This document shows, piece after piece, positions 1 to 7,900 of a stretch of 64,000 nucleotides of DNA (positions are counted from its first letter, which is position 1; the number at the start of each line of letters is the position of its first letter). The notes below the pieces were generated by a model, which was not told where the DNA came from, did not search any database, and saw only the letters and a list, made by a program, of their open reading frames with translations. Location of the stretch: positions 328,218-392,217 of the forward strand of contig NZ_BMTO01000003.1 of NCBI RefSeq assembly GCF_014649715.1, written 5' to 3'. This DNA is from Streptomyces lateritius. Lineage in GTDB: Bacteria > Actinomycetota > Actinomycetes > Streptomycetales > Streptomycetaceae. Both the position numbers and the translations under genes were made by a program.

Positions 1-406
1 CAACCGGCGCGCGCTCGGTCCGCGCCGACGAGGGCGCCGGCGGGGTCCGCGCCGACGGGGCCCGCACGATCCCTGTCGCCGAGGACACTCGCGCTGCCGG
101 CGCCGCCGACGGCGCCGGTACGGTCCCTGTCGCCGATGGCGGTACTCGCTCGGCCCCCGCCCGGACGGCGCCGCCTGGGGACGCCCGGCCGGCGGCACCG
201 GCACGGCCGGCGCTGACTGCGACCTCGGCACGGTCCTCGCAGGCGGCGGCGCCGGTACGGTCCCTGTCGCGGATGGCGGCACTCGCACGGTCCCCGCAGC
301 CGACGGCACCCGCCCGGGCAACGTCGCCGACCGCGCCGGCGGGTGCCGGACCGTGCGCCGAGCCGGCACCACGCGGTGGCCGACGGCCTTCGGCGTCGTC
401 GAATGA
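1..406 (+). pseudogene. 3' end of an upstream gene, apparently frameshifted, low-complexity Gly/Ala/Arg tail
   Basis: Third positions are G/C-rich in frame 3 for roughly the first 150 bases and in frame 2 from there to a TGA at 404-406. A 39-bp near-identical repeat (111-149 and 248-286) reads AGTVPVADGGTR in both places, but the copies are 137 bp apart, so they are in different frames; this points to an indel between them, perhaps in the C-rich run near 155-165. The TGA overlaps the ATG at 403 (ATGA), the usual arrangement of translationally coupled genes. The 5' part lies outside the window and the function is unknown. A sequencing error could mimic the frameshift. Confidence 0.4.
111..286 (+). 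repeat. 39-bp imperfect direct repeat, two copies
   Basis: Copies at 111-149 and 248-286 differ at only a few bases; a shorter degenerate copy lies at about 64-92 (ATCCCTGTCGCCGAGG). Each would encode a TVPVAxDGGTR-like unit within the tail of the upstream gene, so this is probably a coding repeat. Confidence 0.6.
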
Positions 407-2559
407 CCCGATCCCGGGGGCCGTCGGGGCCCGGCATGGGGGACACTGCTCCCGTGCGTGGACATCTACCGGACGAGAACGGCGACTTTGTGGGGCGACG
501 CACCGAAGTCGCGCGCCTGGAAGCCGAGTTGACCCGTCATCGCATGGTCACCGTCACCGGGGTCGGCGGAGTCGGCAAGTCGCGCCTCGCCCTGCACACC
601 GCCCGGCGGATCGCCGCCCGGTACCCCGACGGCGTGTGGTGGGCGGACCTCACCCCGCTCCAAGGGGACCGGCTGCTCGTCGCCACCGTGGCCGACGCGG
701 TCGACCTGAGCGACCACACACCCGGCATGCCCGTCGCCGCGCTGGGCCGGTGGCTCGCGGCCCGGCGGCCGCTGCTCGTCCTCGACTCCTGCGACCACCT
801 CGCCGAGCCCTGCGCCCTCCTTGTCACCGAACTCCTCGCCGCCGCCCCCGCCCTCACCGTCCTCGCGACCGGCCGCCGCCCCCTCGGAGCGGAAGGGGAA
901 CGGGTGATGCCCCTCGAACCGATGCCGCCGACCGGGCGCGACGCCCTCGACCTGCTCCGCCTGCGCACGTCGACCACCACCGGCACCGGCCGACGGGACG
1001 CACGGGGCGCCACGCGTGCGCCCGGCCGGTGGCGGAGCGGGCCCGCCGCCGAGATCTGCGCCCGTCTGGAGGGCATCCCCCTCGCCCTCGAGCTCGCCGC
1101 CGCCCAGATCCGTATCCAGGGCATGGGCGCCGTGCGCGCCCAGATCGGCTCCCGCTTCGAACTCCTCGTCCACGACGAGCGGGTCTGGCCGCAGCGCCAC
1201 CAGACGCTCCGGGCCGCGATCGGCTGGAGCCACGAGCTGTGCGACCCGCTCGAACGGCTGCTGTGGGCACGGCTCACCGTCTTCCGCGGCCCCTTCGAGG
1301 CCTCCTCCGCCGCGTACGTGTGCGCGGGAGGCCCCCTGACCCCCCAGACCGTTCCCGACATCCTCGAAGCGCTGGCCCTGAAGTCGGTCGTCGGCAAGGA
1401 GGGTGGCCGGGACAGCGGCCGGTACCGGCTCCTCGACACCGTGCGCGAGTACGGCGCGGAGTGGCTGGAGCGACTCGGCGAGACCGAGGCCGTCGCCGAC
1501 CGGCACGCCGCCCACTGTCTGCGCCTCGCCCGTCAGGCGGACGCCGGATGGCTCGGCCCCGATCAGCTCCGCTGGTACACGGTGATCTCCGAGCTCCACA
1601 CCGACCTGCGCACCGCCCTGGACCGGCTGCTGCGCACCGATCCCGACGACGCGCTCGCGCTCGTCGGCGCGGTGGGCTTCTTCTGGACATGTTGCGGACG
1701 GCTCCGGGAAGCCCGTGACCACCTCGAACAGGCGTTGCTGCTGAGCGGCGCGCGCGGCTCCGACCGGGCCCGCGCGCTGTGGGCCCTGGGCGTGGCGCTG
1801 ACCCTGCAGGGCGAGTTCGGCGCCGCTCAGGAGGTGAGCGAGGCGTGCGCGCGGGAGGCCCGGTACGCCGAGTACGACGCCGGCACCGCACCCGACGCCG
1901 GGGGCGGTCCGGGGGAGAGGACGCTGGACGCCGCGTACCTCGCCGGGCTCCTCGCCCTGCTGACCGGCCGTCCGACGGCGGCGCTCGTGGTCGTCGGCCA
2001 TGTGCTGGACGCCGTCCCGGGTGGCCCGGCCGCCTCCGCCGCCCGCCTGCGCTGCCTGCTCGTCCGCGTCTTCGGCCTGACCGGTCTCGGCAGAATCGAC
2101 GAGGCCCGGCGCGAGGCGCTGGCGCTCCGGGAGGTCTGTGCGGAGCTCGGTGAGCACTGGACACGCGCCTCGCTCGACTACCAGCTGGCTCTCACGGGGC
2201 TGCTCGAAGGGCGGCCCGCGATCGCCGCCGACCACGCCCGGGCCATGCTCGAAGGGAAGCGGCGGCTGGGGGACGGCTTCGGGGTCGCCCTCGGCCTCGA
2301 CGTCCTGGCGGCCGCGCTCGCCGCGAACGGGGAAGGGGAACTGGCCGCCGACGTCTCGGGCACGGGGGAGGCGTACTGGCGCTCCACCGGCCACGCACAG
2401 CGCGGCATGCCGGAACTGCGCGCGCTGCGCGAGAAGTACGCGCACCGGGCGCGCGAGACGATCGGCTCGCCCGCCTACGAGGAGATCTTCCTGCGCGCGC
2501 TCTCCGGCCACCCGCAGGAAGGCCTCGACCGCGCCCTGCGCGGTTCCCCGCACCGCTGA
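403..2559 (+). CDS. NB-ARC/AfsR-like STAND ATPase without a DNA-binding domain
   Basis: Predicted signal-transduction ATPase of the AfsR/LuxR-associated NB-ARC type. After a short N-terminus come FVGRRTEV, a P-loop (VGGVGKSRL), a Walker B region (LLVLDSCDHL) and the sensor motif LATGRRPLG, followed by the GIPLALELAAA motif and a long helical TPR-like C-terminal half. The usual N-terminal BTAD/OmpR or C-terminal LuxR helix-turn-helix is not visible, so it may act through a partner or sense a ligand. The ATG at 403 overlaps the stop of the preceding gene; ATG 436 and GTG 454 are alternatives. A low-complexity insertion (about residues 190-212, TSTTTGTG...) interrupts the ATPase region where relatives usually have ordinary helical sequence. 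Confidence 0.85.
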   Translation: MTRSRGPSGPGMGDTAPVRGHLPDENGDFVGRRTEVARLEAELTRHRMVTVTGVGGVGKSRLALHTARRIAARYPDGVWWADLTPLQGDRLLVATVADAVDLSDHTPGMPVAALGRWLAARRPLLVLDSCDHLAEPCALLVTELLAAAPALTVLATGRRPLGAEGERVMPLEPMPPTGRDALDLLRLRTSTTTGTGRRDARGATRAPGRWRSGPAAEICARLEGIPLALELAAAQIRIQGMGAVRAQIGSRFELLVHDERVWPQRHQTLRAAIGWSHELCDPLERLLWARLTVFRGPFEASSAAYVCAGGPLTPQTVPDILEALALKSVVGKEGGRDSGRYRLLDTVREYGAEWLERLGETEAVADRHAAHCLRLARQADAGWLGPDQLRWYTVISELHTDLRTALDRLLRTDPDDALALVGAVGFFWTCCGRLREARDHLEQALLLSGARGSDRARALWALGVALTLQGEFGAAQEVSEACAREARYAEYDAGTAPDAGGGPGERTLDAAYLAGLLALLTGRPTAALVVVGHVLDAVPGGPAASAARLRCLLVRVFGLTGLGRIDEARREALALREVCAELGEHWTRASLDYQLALTGLLEGRPAIAADHARAMLEGKRRLGDGFGVALGLDVLAAALAANGEGELAADVSGTGEAYWRSTGHAQRGMPELRALREKYAHRARETIGSPAYEEIFLRALSGHPQEGLDRALRGSPHR

Positions 2560-2824
2560 ACAGCCGCTGAACCCCCGGGGCGGAAGCCGCCGGAGGCGCG
2601 CGGCGTGACTTGTAAGGGCCCCAGGAAGTGGATCACCGGTGCTCGCCGGGGTGACGGGGCGGCGCGCCGGGTTCGCGTCGAGGGGCCGAGCGGCCTTGAC
2701 GGGTGCGGGCGACACCGCGCCGCCACTGACCGGAATCCTCCGCTCCGCCCCGCGCGACCGCGACGCGCACGACACGCCCCGCGACCTGGTCGGCCCCGAA
2801 CCGGCCCCCGAGTGCCAACCATGC

Positions 2825-2838
2825 TTGAACGTGTTCAA
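2825..2838. promoter_or_regulatory. Perfect inverted repeat TTGAAC-2-GTTCAA, probable operator
   Basis: A perfect 6+6 palindrome with a 2-base spacer lies 11 bp before the ATG of the small membrane protein gene. The shape suits a dimeric TetR-like repressor. No regulator gene is adjacent, so the protein that binds is unknown. Confidence 0.6.
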
Positions 2839-2848
2839 TAATGCGGTC

Positions 2849-3229
2849 ATGACCGTGATGCGCCCCCGTGCGTGGGCCTTTTCCGCCGCCGTCCTCTACG
2901 TCGGAGCGACGGCCGCCGCCGGCCTGGTCCACGTCCTCACGGGCGGATCCGTGGGGGGCTTCACCGTGCCGCACCTCCTGGCCTTCCCCGGATCGGGCGT
3001 GGTGACGGTGCTCCTCTTCCTGACGGCGGGGTTCTTCGGCCCCGGGCACCCGGCCGCCGACGCGTCCGCCGATCCGGGACCCACCCTCGGCTCGCTGGTG
3101 CCTGTCGTGGGTGGTGCCCTCGTCAATGTGCTGCTGATCCGGGGCATGGCCGGCTTCGTGCGGCTGTTCGTCCGCGAGTGGGCGGCGGCCCGCCGGGCGC
3201 GCGGGGCATGTGTGAGGCGCGGCGCATAG
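2849..3229 (+). CDS. Small integral membrane protein, SCO4225-family-like
   Basis: A 126-residue protein with three clear hydrophobic segments (about residues 8-28, 40-62 and 76-98) and a basic C-terminus (FVREWAAARRARG). Size and topology recall the SCO4225 family of actinobacterial membrane proteins, whose function I do not know; the family call comes from memory. ATG 2849 is chosen because hydrophobic sequence starts just after it and because it puts the palindrome at 2825-2838 immediately upstream. There is no close same-strand partner; nadE starts 111 bp downstream. Confidence 0.7.
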   Translation: MTVMRPRAWAFSAAVLYVGATAAAGLVHVLTGGSVGGFTVPHLLAFPGSGVVTVLLFLTAGFFGPGHPAADASADPGPTLGSLVPVVGGALVNVLLIRGMAGFVRLFVREWAAARRARGACVRRGA

Positions 3230-3339
3230 AGTCGTCCCCGGCCCCGGAACCCGACGCCTCGCCCCGTACCGTGGACGCGCGCCCGTTCCGTACGGCCGTC
3301 TTTCCGTCCGTGCCACCGACACCTCCCGAGGAGCACTCC

Positions 3340-4170
3340 GTGACCGACCCGGCGTCCACCGCCCTGCAGCAGCAGATCGCCCGGGAACTCGAGGTTTCCG
3401 AGACCTTCGACCCTCTCGCCGAGATCGAGCGCCGGGTGGCCTTCCTCGCCGAGCGCCTCACCTCCACGGGCCTGCGCTGCCTCGTGCTCGGCATCAGCGG
3501 CGGCGTTGACTCCACGACGGCCGGACGGCTCTGCCAGCTCGCCGTGGAGCGGGCCAGGACCGCCGGACACGAGGTCACGTTCTACGCGATGCGGCTGCCG
3601 TACGGCGTCCAGGCCGACGAGAAGGACGCCCAGCTCGCCCTCGGCTTCATCGCCGCCGACCATGTGCTGACCGTGGACATCAGGCCCGCGAGCGACGCCG
3701 CGCTCGCCGCCTGCCTGGCCGGAGGGATCACTTTCCGCGACGCCCACCACCAGGACTTCGTCCAGGGCAACATCAAGGCGCGGCAGCGGATGATCGCCCA
3801 GTACGCCGTCGCCGGCGCCCACGACGGCCTCGTCGTCGGCACCGACCACGCCGCGGAGGCCGTGTCCGGGTTCTTCACGAAGTACGGCGACGGCGCGGCC
3901 GACGTCGTGCCGCTGACGGGTCTGACCAAGCGGCGCGTGCGCGCCGTCGCGGAGGCCCTGGGCGCCCCCTCGGAGCTGGTGTGGAAGACCCCGACGGCCG
4001 ACCTGGAGACGCTCGACCCGGGCAAGCCCGACGAGGACGCCCTCGGTGTGACGTACGACGACATCGACGACTTCCTGGAGGGCAAGCCGGTGAGCGAGGC
4101 GGCCTACGCCTCGATCGTCCGCCGCTACGAGCTCACCGACCACAAGCGGCGGCTGCCGATCGCTCCCTGA
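3340..4170 (+). CDS. nadE: Ammonia-dependent NAD(+) synthetase
   Basis: Converts deamido-NAD, ATP and ammonia to NAD in the last step of NAD synthesis, in the cytosol. At 276 residues it matches the short NH3-dependent bacterial form, which lacks a glutaminase domain. Visible motifs are the PP-loop SGGVDS (residues 53-58), the QGNIKARQRM segment, GTDHAAE, the glycine-rich KYGDGAADV, PLTGLTKRRVR, and a C-terminal DHKRR typical of the family. The GTG at 3340 follows GAGGAG with normal spacing; upstream sequence in the same frame is not protein-like. Probably monocistronic. Confidence 0.95.
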   Translation: MTDPASTALQQQIARELEVSETFDPLAEIERRVAFLAERLTSTGLRCLVLGISGGVDSTTAGRLCQLAVERARTAGHEVTFYAMRLPYGVQADEKDAQLALGFIAADHVLTVDIRPASDAALAACLAGGITFRDAHHQDFVQGNIKARQRMIAQYAVAGAHDGLVVGTDHAAEAVSGFFTKYGDGAADVVPLTGLTKRRVRAVAEALGAPSELVWKTPTADLETLDPGKPDEDALGVTYDDIDDFLEGKPVSEAAYASIVRRYELTDHKRRLPIAP

Positions 4171-4237
4171 GGGTGACGGGCGGGACCCATCCGGACGCCT
4201 CCGCGTGGCGTGACGGGGGCCCGCCCTCCGCCGTGGT

Positions 4238-4262
4238 GTGCCCTGGAGCCCCCGAGGGGCAC
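4238..4262 (+). terminator. Possible hairpin downstream of nadE
   Basis: GTGCCC and GGGCAC arms enclose a C-rich loop between nadE and the glyoxalase-like gene. There is no U-tract, as is usual in Streptomyces, so the terminator role is tentative. Confidence 0.35.
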
Positions 4263-4293
4263 AGATGGGCACACAGGCGAAGGGAAGACGGCC

Positions 4294-4692
4294 ATGTTCG
4301 GACAGGCGAAGGCGTTCAGCGGTTTCTCGGTGGACGACCTCGACAAGGCCAAGAGGTTCTACGGCGACACGCTCGGGCTCCGCGTCGAGGAGAGCGGCTC
4401 CGGGGACATGAGGATGCTCGGCCTCACCCTCGGCGGAGGCGCCCAGGTGTTCGTCTATCCCAAGGAGAACCACACCCCGGCGACGTTCACGATCCTCAAC
4501 TTCCCGGTCGACGACATCGACACGGCGGTCGACGAGCTCGCTCAGCGCGGGGTGGGCCTCGAGCGGTACCCGGAGTTCGGCGCGGACGAGAAGGGGGTCG
4601 TCCGGGCCGGCCGCGGCGACGAGGGGCCGGCGGCCATCGCCTGGTTCAAGGACCCGGCCGGGAACGTCCTCTCCGTCATCCAGGAGAGCTGA
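4294..4692 (+). CDS. Single-domain VOC (glyoxalase/bleomycin-resistance) family protein
   Basis: 132 residues holding one vicinal-oxygen-chelate domain: [23 protein letters not shown] at the start, paired beta-alpha-beta elements ([13 protein letters not shown]) and the closing [13 protein letters not shown]. Substrate cannot be predicted; the family includes lyases, dioxygenases and drug-binding proteins and usually works as a dimer with a metal. The ATG at 4294 lies 13 bp after GGGAAG. It is the only one of the four VOC genes here with a single domain. Confidence 0.88.
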   Translation: MFGQAKAFSGFSVDDLDKAKRFYGDTLGLRVEESGSGDMRMLGLTLGGGAQVFVYPKENHTPATFTILNFPVDDIDTAVDELAQRGVGLERYPEFGADEKGVVRAGRGDEGPAAIAWFKDPAGNVLSVIQES

Positions 4693-4762
4693 GCGCCGCG
4701 GTGGTTTTCCCGGGGCCGGTACGGGAAGCCGCTGGCCGAGGAGACGGCCGAGGAGGTGCACC

Positions 4763-4993
4763 GTGACGCGGCACGAGGAGAGCAGGCGGGAGAGCGAGGG
4801 CGCGCACGCCCACGCCCAGTACCAGCGCGACAAGGCGGAACATCTTCTGCAACGGGCGCGTCGCAGCACCGACCCGGAGGAGGCCGCGCGCCTGCGCGAG
4901 CAGGGGGAGCGGCTCAAGGAAGGCAGCGAGCGGGCCCTGGCCGAGGAAAACGAGCCCCGGCCCGGCGACCTGCACGAGGAGTATCCCGGCTGA
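4763..4993 (+). CDS. Small charged coiled-coil protein, DUF6381-like
   Basis: A 76-residue, almost entirely helical and charged protein (QYQRDKAEHLLQRAR, DPEEAARLREQGERLKE) with no cysteine or membrane segment. The central pattern of aromatic-free heptads followed by DPEEAARLREQ resembles the small Streptomyces DUF6381 family, recalled rather than searched. The GTG at 4763 has AGGAGG at 4751-4756. Its last four codons and stop lie inside the first unit of the 26-bp tandem repeat, so the array probably arose by duplication of the gene's 3' end. Confidence 0.7.
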   Translation: MTRHEESRRESEGAHAHAQYQRDKAEHLLQRARRSTDPEEAARLREQGERLKEGSERALAEENEPRPGDLHEEYPG

Positions 4994-5109
4994 CCCTCGC
5001 TGGGCAGTATCCCGGCTGACCCTCGCTGGGCAGTATCCCGGCTGACCCTCGCTGGGCAGTATCCCGGCTGACCCTCGCTGGGCAGTATCCCGGCTGACCC
5101 GCGCGGGGC
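4980..5109. repeat. 26-bp tandem repeat, four perfect units plus one degenerate
   Basis: Units start at 4980, 5006, 5032, 5058 and 5084; the fifth diverges after 17 bases. Each unit contains CCCGGC, eight bases, then GCTGGG, which can pair as RNA (one G-U) into a small hairpin, so the transcript could form a row of stem-loops just after the stop codon at 4991-4993. The period is not a multiple of three, which fits a noncoding array. There are no spacers, so it is not CRISPR. Confidence 0.95.
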
Positions 5110-5172
5110 GGGAACGGGCAGCCACGGGAGCGGCGCGGGGGCAGGGGCGCTCGACGGATCGGAGACCCGTGA

Positions 5173-5829
5173 ATGACCGGAAAGGATGCCCCGGACCGGC
5201 CCGGTGACGGGTACGACGCCAGGCCGTACCTGCCGCGCGGCGGCGGGCTCGAAGCCCACCGCCGGGCCTCCGCGTCCTGCCAGGGCTGCCCCCTCTTCGC
5301 CGAGGCCACGGCGACGGTGTTCGGCCGCGGCGACCCCGCCGCCCGCTTCCTGGTCGTCGGCGAGCAGCCGGGCGACCAGGAGGACCGCAAGGGGCAGGCC
5401 TTCGTCGGGCCCGCGGGTCGGCTGCTGTCCAAGGCCCTGAGCGAGGCGGGTATCGACGAGGAGGACGTGTACCTCACCAACGCCGTCAAGCACTTCAAGT
5501 TCACGCAGTCGGGGCCGGGCAAGCGCCGTATCCACAAGGCGCCGAGCCTGCGGGAGATGACGGCCTGCCGGCCGTGGCTGGAGGCCGAGCTGCGGCTCGT
5601 CGACCCGAGCGTGGTGGTGGTGCTCGGCGCGACCGCGGGCAAGGCCGTCCTCGGCCGCGGGTTCCGCGTCGGCGCCGACCGCGGGGCGGTGCTCTCCCTG
5701 CCCGGCACGGACGGCGGCCCCCACGTCGTGGCGACCCTCCACCCGTCCGCCGTCCTGCGCGCCGACGACCGCGAGAGCGCCTACGCCGGCCTCGTCGCCG
5801 ACCTGCGTGTCGCGGCCGACGCGCTGTGA
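5173..5829 (+). CDS. udgX: UdgX-type uracil-DNA glycosylase
   Basis: Excises uracil from DNA and, in the family, stays covalently attached to the abasic site. The 218-residue protein has CQGCPLF near the N-terminus (iron-sulfur ligands), motif GEQPGDQED, FVGPAGRLL, TNAVKHFKF, the diagnostic KRRIHK loop whose histidine (H121) is the cross-linking residue in UdgX, ACRPWL, LGATAGKA and the late motif HPSAVLR. Ordinary family-4 glycosylases lack the KRRIH loop, so the subtype call is firm. The ATG at 5173 follows GGAG. It sits alone just after the tandem repeat. Confidence 0.93.
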   Translation: MTGKDAPDRPGDGYDARPYLPRGGGLEAHRRASASCQGCPLFAEATATVFGRGDPAARFLVVGEQPGDQEDRKGQAFVGPAGRLLSKALSEAGIDEEDVYLTNAVKHFKFTQSGPGKRRIHKAPSLREMTACRPWLEAELRLVDPSVVVVLGATAGKAVLGRGFRVGADRGAVLSLPGTDGGPHVVATLHPSAVLRADDRESAYAGLVADLRVAADAL

Positions 5830-5957
5830 CACCGGCACGGCCGCCGGACGGCCCGACGCGCGGAGTGGGCGTACGGGCCACGGCGGCACCCGGGTGAAAT
5901 CCCGGACTTTCAGGAGTGTTCCGACACGAACCGGGCACGTGGGCCGGCATGCCCCCC

Positions 5958-7199
5958 ATGACACTCGACAGCACCGCCGCCCTGCTCATCAAGGGATACG
6001 CCTGGCTCCCCGACCTGCGCCGCCGCAGCGACGGCCGCCTGGTGCGGACCCGGCTCCTGGGCCACCCGACGGTCGCCCTGCACGGCCCGGACGCCGTCCC
6101 GTTCTTCTACGACGAGAACCACGTCCGGCGCCACGACGCCCTTCCCGGGCCCGTCCTGGACACCCTCTTCGGCCGCGGCGCCGTACACACCCTGGACGCC
6201 GAGGAGCACCGTGTACGCAAGGGACTGTTCGTCGGCGAGCTCACCGACCCCGCCGGCGTCGCCGAGCTCGTGGACCGGGTCCGGGCCGAGTGGCAGCGGA
6301 CCTTCGCCCGGCCGCCCCGCCGCGAGATCGTGCTGTTCGAAGAGGCCGCGCACGTGCTGGCCCGAGCGGTCTGCGCATGGGCCGGTCTGCCATTGACCCG
6401 GGAGCAGACCGAGCGCATGGCCGAGGACTGCGTCGCCATGGTCGACGGCTTCGCGACCGCGGGTCCGCGCCACCTGCGGGCGAGGCGCGCCCGGGCCCGC
6501 CAGGAGCAGCTGCTCGCCCGGCTGGTCGAGGAGGCCCGCGGCGGGGCGTCGCGCGCCCCGGCGACCCCGTTCGACGCGGTCGTACGCCATCGCGACGCCG
6601 ACGGCGAGGAGCTGGACGCCCGTACCGCGGCCGTCGAGCTCCTCAACATCGTGCGTCCGACCGTCGCCATCGCCTGGTTCGTCGCCTTCGCCGCCCACGC
6701 CATGGACAGGTGGCCCGCCCGGCGCCACCTGCTGCGCGAGGACGACGGCTCGTACTCGGAGCCGTACACCGAGACGTACGCCGAACCCTTCGCCCACGAG
6801 GTCCGTCGCTTCTACCCCTTCGCGCCGTTCGTCGGCGGCCTCGCCGCCACCGACCTGCGCCGGGACGGCGAGGAGATCGCCGCCGGGACCCTGGTCCTGC
6901 TCGACGTCTACGGCCAGAACCACGACCCCGAGCTGTGGCACGACCCCTACCGCTTCGACCCGGAGCGCTTCATGCGCCGGGCACCGCTGCGCGACGAATT
7001 GATCCCGCAGGGCGGCGGCGACGCCAAGAGCGGCCACCGCTGCCCCGGGGAGGACATCACCGTCGCCGTCCTCGCCGCCCTCTCCACCGAGCTGTCCCGG
7101 ATGGACTACACCGTTCCCGAACAGGACCTGAGGATTCCGCTCCACCGCGTCCCCACCCGCCCCCGCAGCGGCTTCCGCTTCGTCCCCAGCCCCACCTGA
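5958..7199 (+). CDS. CYP152-family cytochrome P450 (H2O2-dependent fatty acid hydroxylase type)
   Basis: The heme ligand motif is PQGGGD...GHRCPGED with C362. In the I-helix the usual acid-threonine pair is replaced by Arg-Pro (R233-P234 in LNIVRPTVAI), the hallmark of CYP152 peroxygenases, which use hydrogen peroxide and bind the substrate carboxylate with that arginine. Products in the family are alpha- or beta-hydroxy fatty acids, or terminal alkenes in the OleT branch; which applies is not decidable here. ATG 5958 (MTLDSTAALL) gives a family-typical 413 residues; ATG 5949 and GTG 5916 are in-frame alternatives. No redox partner is adjacent, as expected for a peroxygenase. Confidence 0.9.
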   Translation: MTLDSTAALLIKGYAWLPDLRRRSDGRLVRTRLLGHPTVALHGPDAVPFFYDENHVRRHDALPGPVLDTLFGRGAVHTLDAEEHRVRKGLFVGELTDPAGVAELVDRVRAEWQRTFARPPRREIVLFEEAAHVLARAVCAWAGLPLTREQTERMAEDCVAMVDGFATAGPRHLRARRARARQEQLLARLVEEARGGASRAPATPFDAVVRHRDADGEELDARTAAVELLNIVRPTVAIAWFVAFAAHAMDRWPARRHLLREDDGSYSEPYTETYAEPFAHEVRRFYPFAPFVGGLAATDLRRDGEEIAAGTLVLLDVYGQNHDPELWHDPYRFDPERFMRRAPLRDELIPQGGGDAKSGHRCPGEDITVAVLAALSTELSRMDYTVPEQDLRIPLHRVPTRPRSGFRFVPSPT

Positions 7200-7205
7200 G
7201 CCCCC

Positions 7206-7370
7206 GTGTCGTTCGTCACCATCGGGGCGATCGTGGACCACGGCGGCCTCGGCAACCTCCTCTACTCCGGTATGAACACCTACTTCACGTCACAGGTGCT
7301 CACCGCCTCCGTCCTCTGCGTGATCATCGCCGTCGTCGCCGGCCTGCTCCTCCTCGCCCTCAGCGGCTGA
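7206..7370 (+). pseudogene. C-terminal fragment of a betaine/choline-type ABC permease
   Basis: A 54-codon remnant beginning at GTG 7206, only 7 bp after the P450 stop. It reads TIGAIVDHGGLGNLLYSGMN, then a final transmembrane helix (VLTASVLCVIIAVVAGLLLLALSG). This matches the end of OpuBB/ProW-like permeases (GALVGxGGLGxLI motif); everything upstream is gone. It is followed by pieces of the cognate ATPase. Confidence 0.6.
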
Positions 7371-7410
7371 CCCTCTGGAGTGCGACGACGTCACCGGGTC
7401 GCGGGCAGGC

Positions 7411-7500
7411 GGGGTGAGTCGACGGCGCCGAAGGGTTCGTCCATCGGGAGGACCGCGGGTCGGCGGCCAAGGCGCGGGCCACGCCGACGCGCCGGCGCCG
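7411..7500 (-). pseudogene. Inverted fragment of an OpuBA-type ABC ATPase (signature/Walker B part)
   Basis: Read on the minus strand, this gives GGRRRRVGVARALAADPR and, after a one-base frameshift, MDEPFGAVDSP. These are the post-signature helix and Walker B/D-loop of osmoprotectant-type ATPases (QRVGVARALAADPxxLLMDEPFGAVD). It lies head-on against the plus-strand fragment at 7504-7731, so the gene has been rearranged by an inversion as well as frameshifted. Confidence 0.6.
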
Positions 7501-7503
7501 GCC

Positions 7504-7731
7504 GCCGGAGTCCGGGTCGAGCAGGTCAGCAAGGTGTACGCGGACGGCACCGCCGTCGGCCTCTCCTTCGACGGCGCCGAGGCGAGCTGGCCGCAGAAGT
7601 CCCGGGCCCGCGCCACCGACCTGCTCGACCTCGTCGGCCTGGACCCGGGGACCTACGGCGCCCACCCCGCCGCACAGCTCCTCGGAGGGTCGCGGACCCG
7701 GTGCGGCGCGGCCGGGCGCCTCCTGGCCTGA
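7504..7731 (+). pseudogene. N-terminal and middle fragments of an OpuBA-type ABC ATPase with internal deletion
   Basis: The plus strand reads VRVEQVSKVYADGTAVGLSF (the start of such ATPases), then jumps directly to ATDLLDLVGLDPGTYGAHPAAQLLGGS. The Walker A motif and Q-loop are deleted, and the signature LSGGQ has become LLGGS. The reading frame stops at 7731. No functional product is likely. Confidence 0.65.
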
Positions 7732-7740
7732 GTCCGTGAC

Positions 7741-7780
7741 GACCGGCGCCCGGCCGAGGATTGACCGGCGCCCGGCCGAG
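7741..7780 (+). repeat. 18-bp direct repeat, period 22
   Basis: GACCGGCGCCCGGCCGAG occurs at 7741-7758 and 7763-7780, separated by GATT. The unit is itself partly self-complementary. It lies between the importer debris and the cellulase promoter region. Confidence 0.8.
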
Positions 7781-7860
7781 CACGATGCCGACAGCCCGCT
7801 GAACACCGTCTCTTGTCATGACCCTTGCGAGGCCGGCCGTGGGACTGCTATCCATCCGTT

Positions 7861-7873
7861 AGGAAACTTTCCT
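7861..7873. promoter_or_regulatory. Inverted repeat AGGAAA-1-TTTCCT upstream of the cellulase
   Basis: A perfect 13-bp palindrome 27 bp before the cellulase ATG, preceded by GTT and followed by TCC. Its location in an AT-richer island fits an operator or activator site for carbon-source control. The binding protein is unknown. Confidence 0.5.
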
Positions 7874-7900
7874 TCCAATCCATCGTTCCGGGAGACCCCC

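Noticed and set aside
1..400. Region before the NB-ARC gene as a promoter with repeats
   Set aside because: GC third-position periodicity and the ATGA overlap argue for coding sequence instead.
466..2850. Very long open frame opposite the NB-ARC gene
   Set aside because: High-GC shadow: composition-driven, no ribosome site, no family similarity, and its codon third positions are not GC-biased like the plus strand.
4980..5109. Possible CRISPR-like array
   Set aside because: Repeats are directly adjacent with no variable spacers and no cas genes nearby.
2896..5964. 1,022-codon minus-strand open frame
   Set aside because: It crosses nadE, a VOC gene, the tandem repeat and udgX on the other strand; the translation is low complexity.
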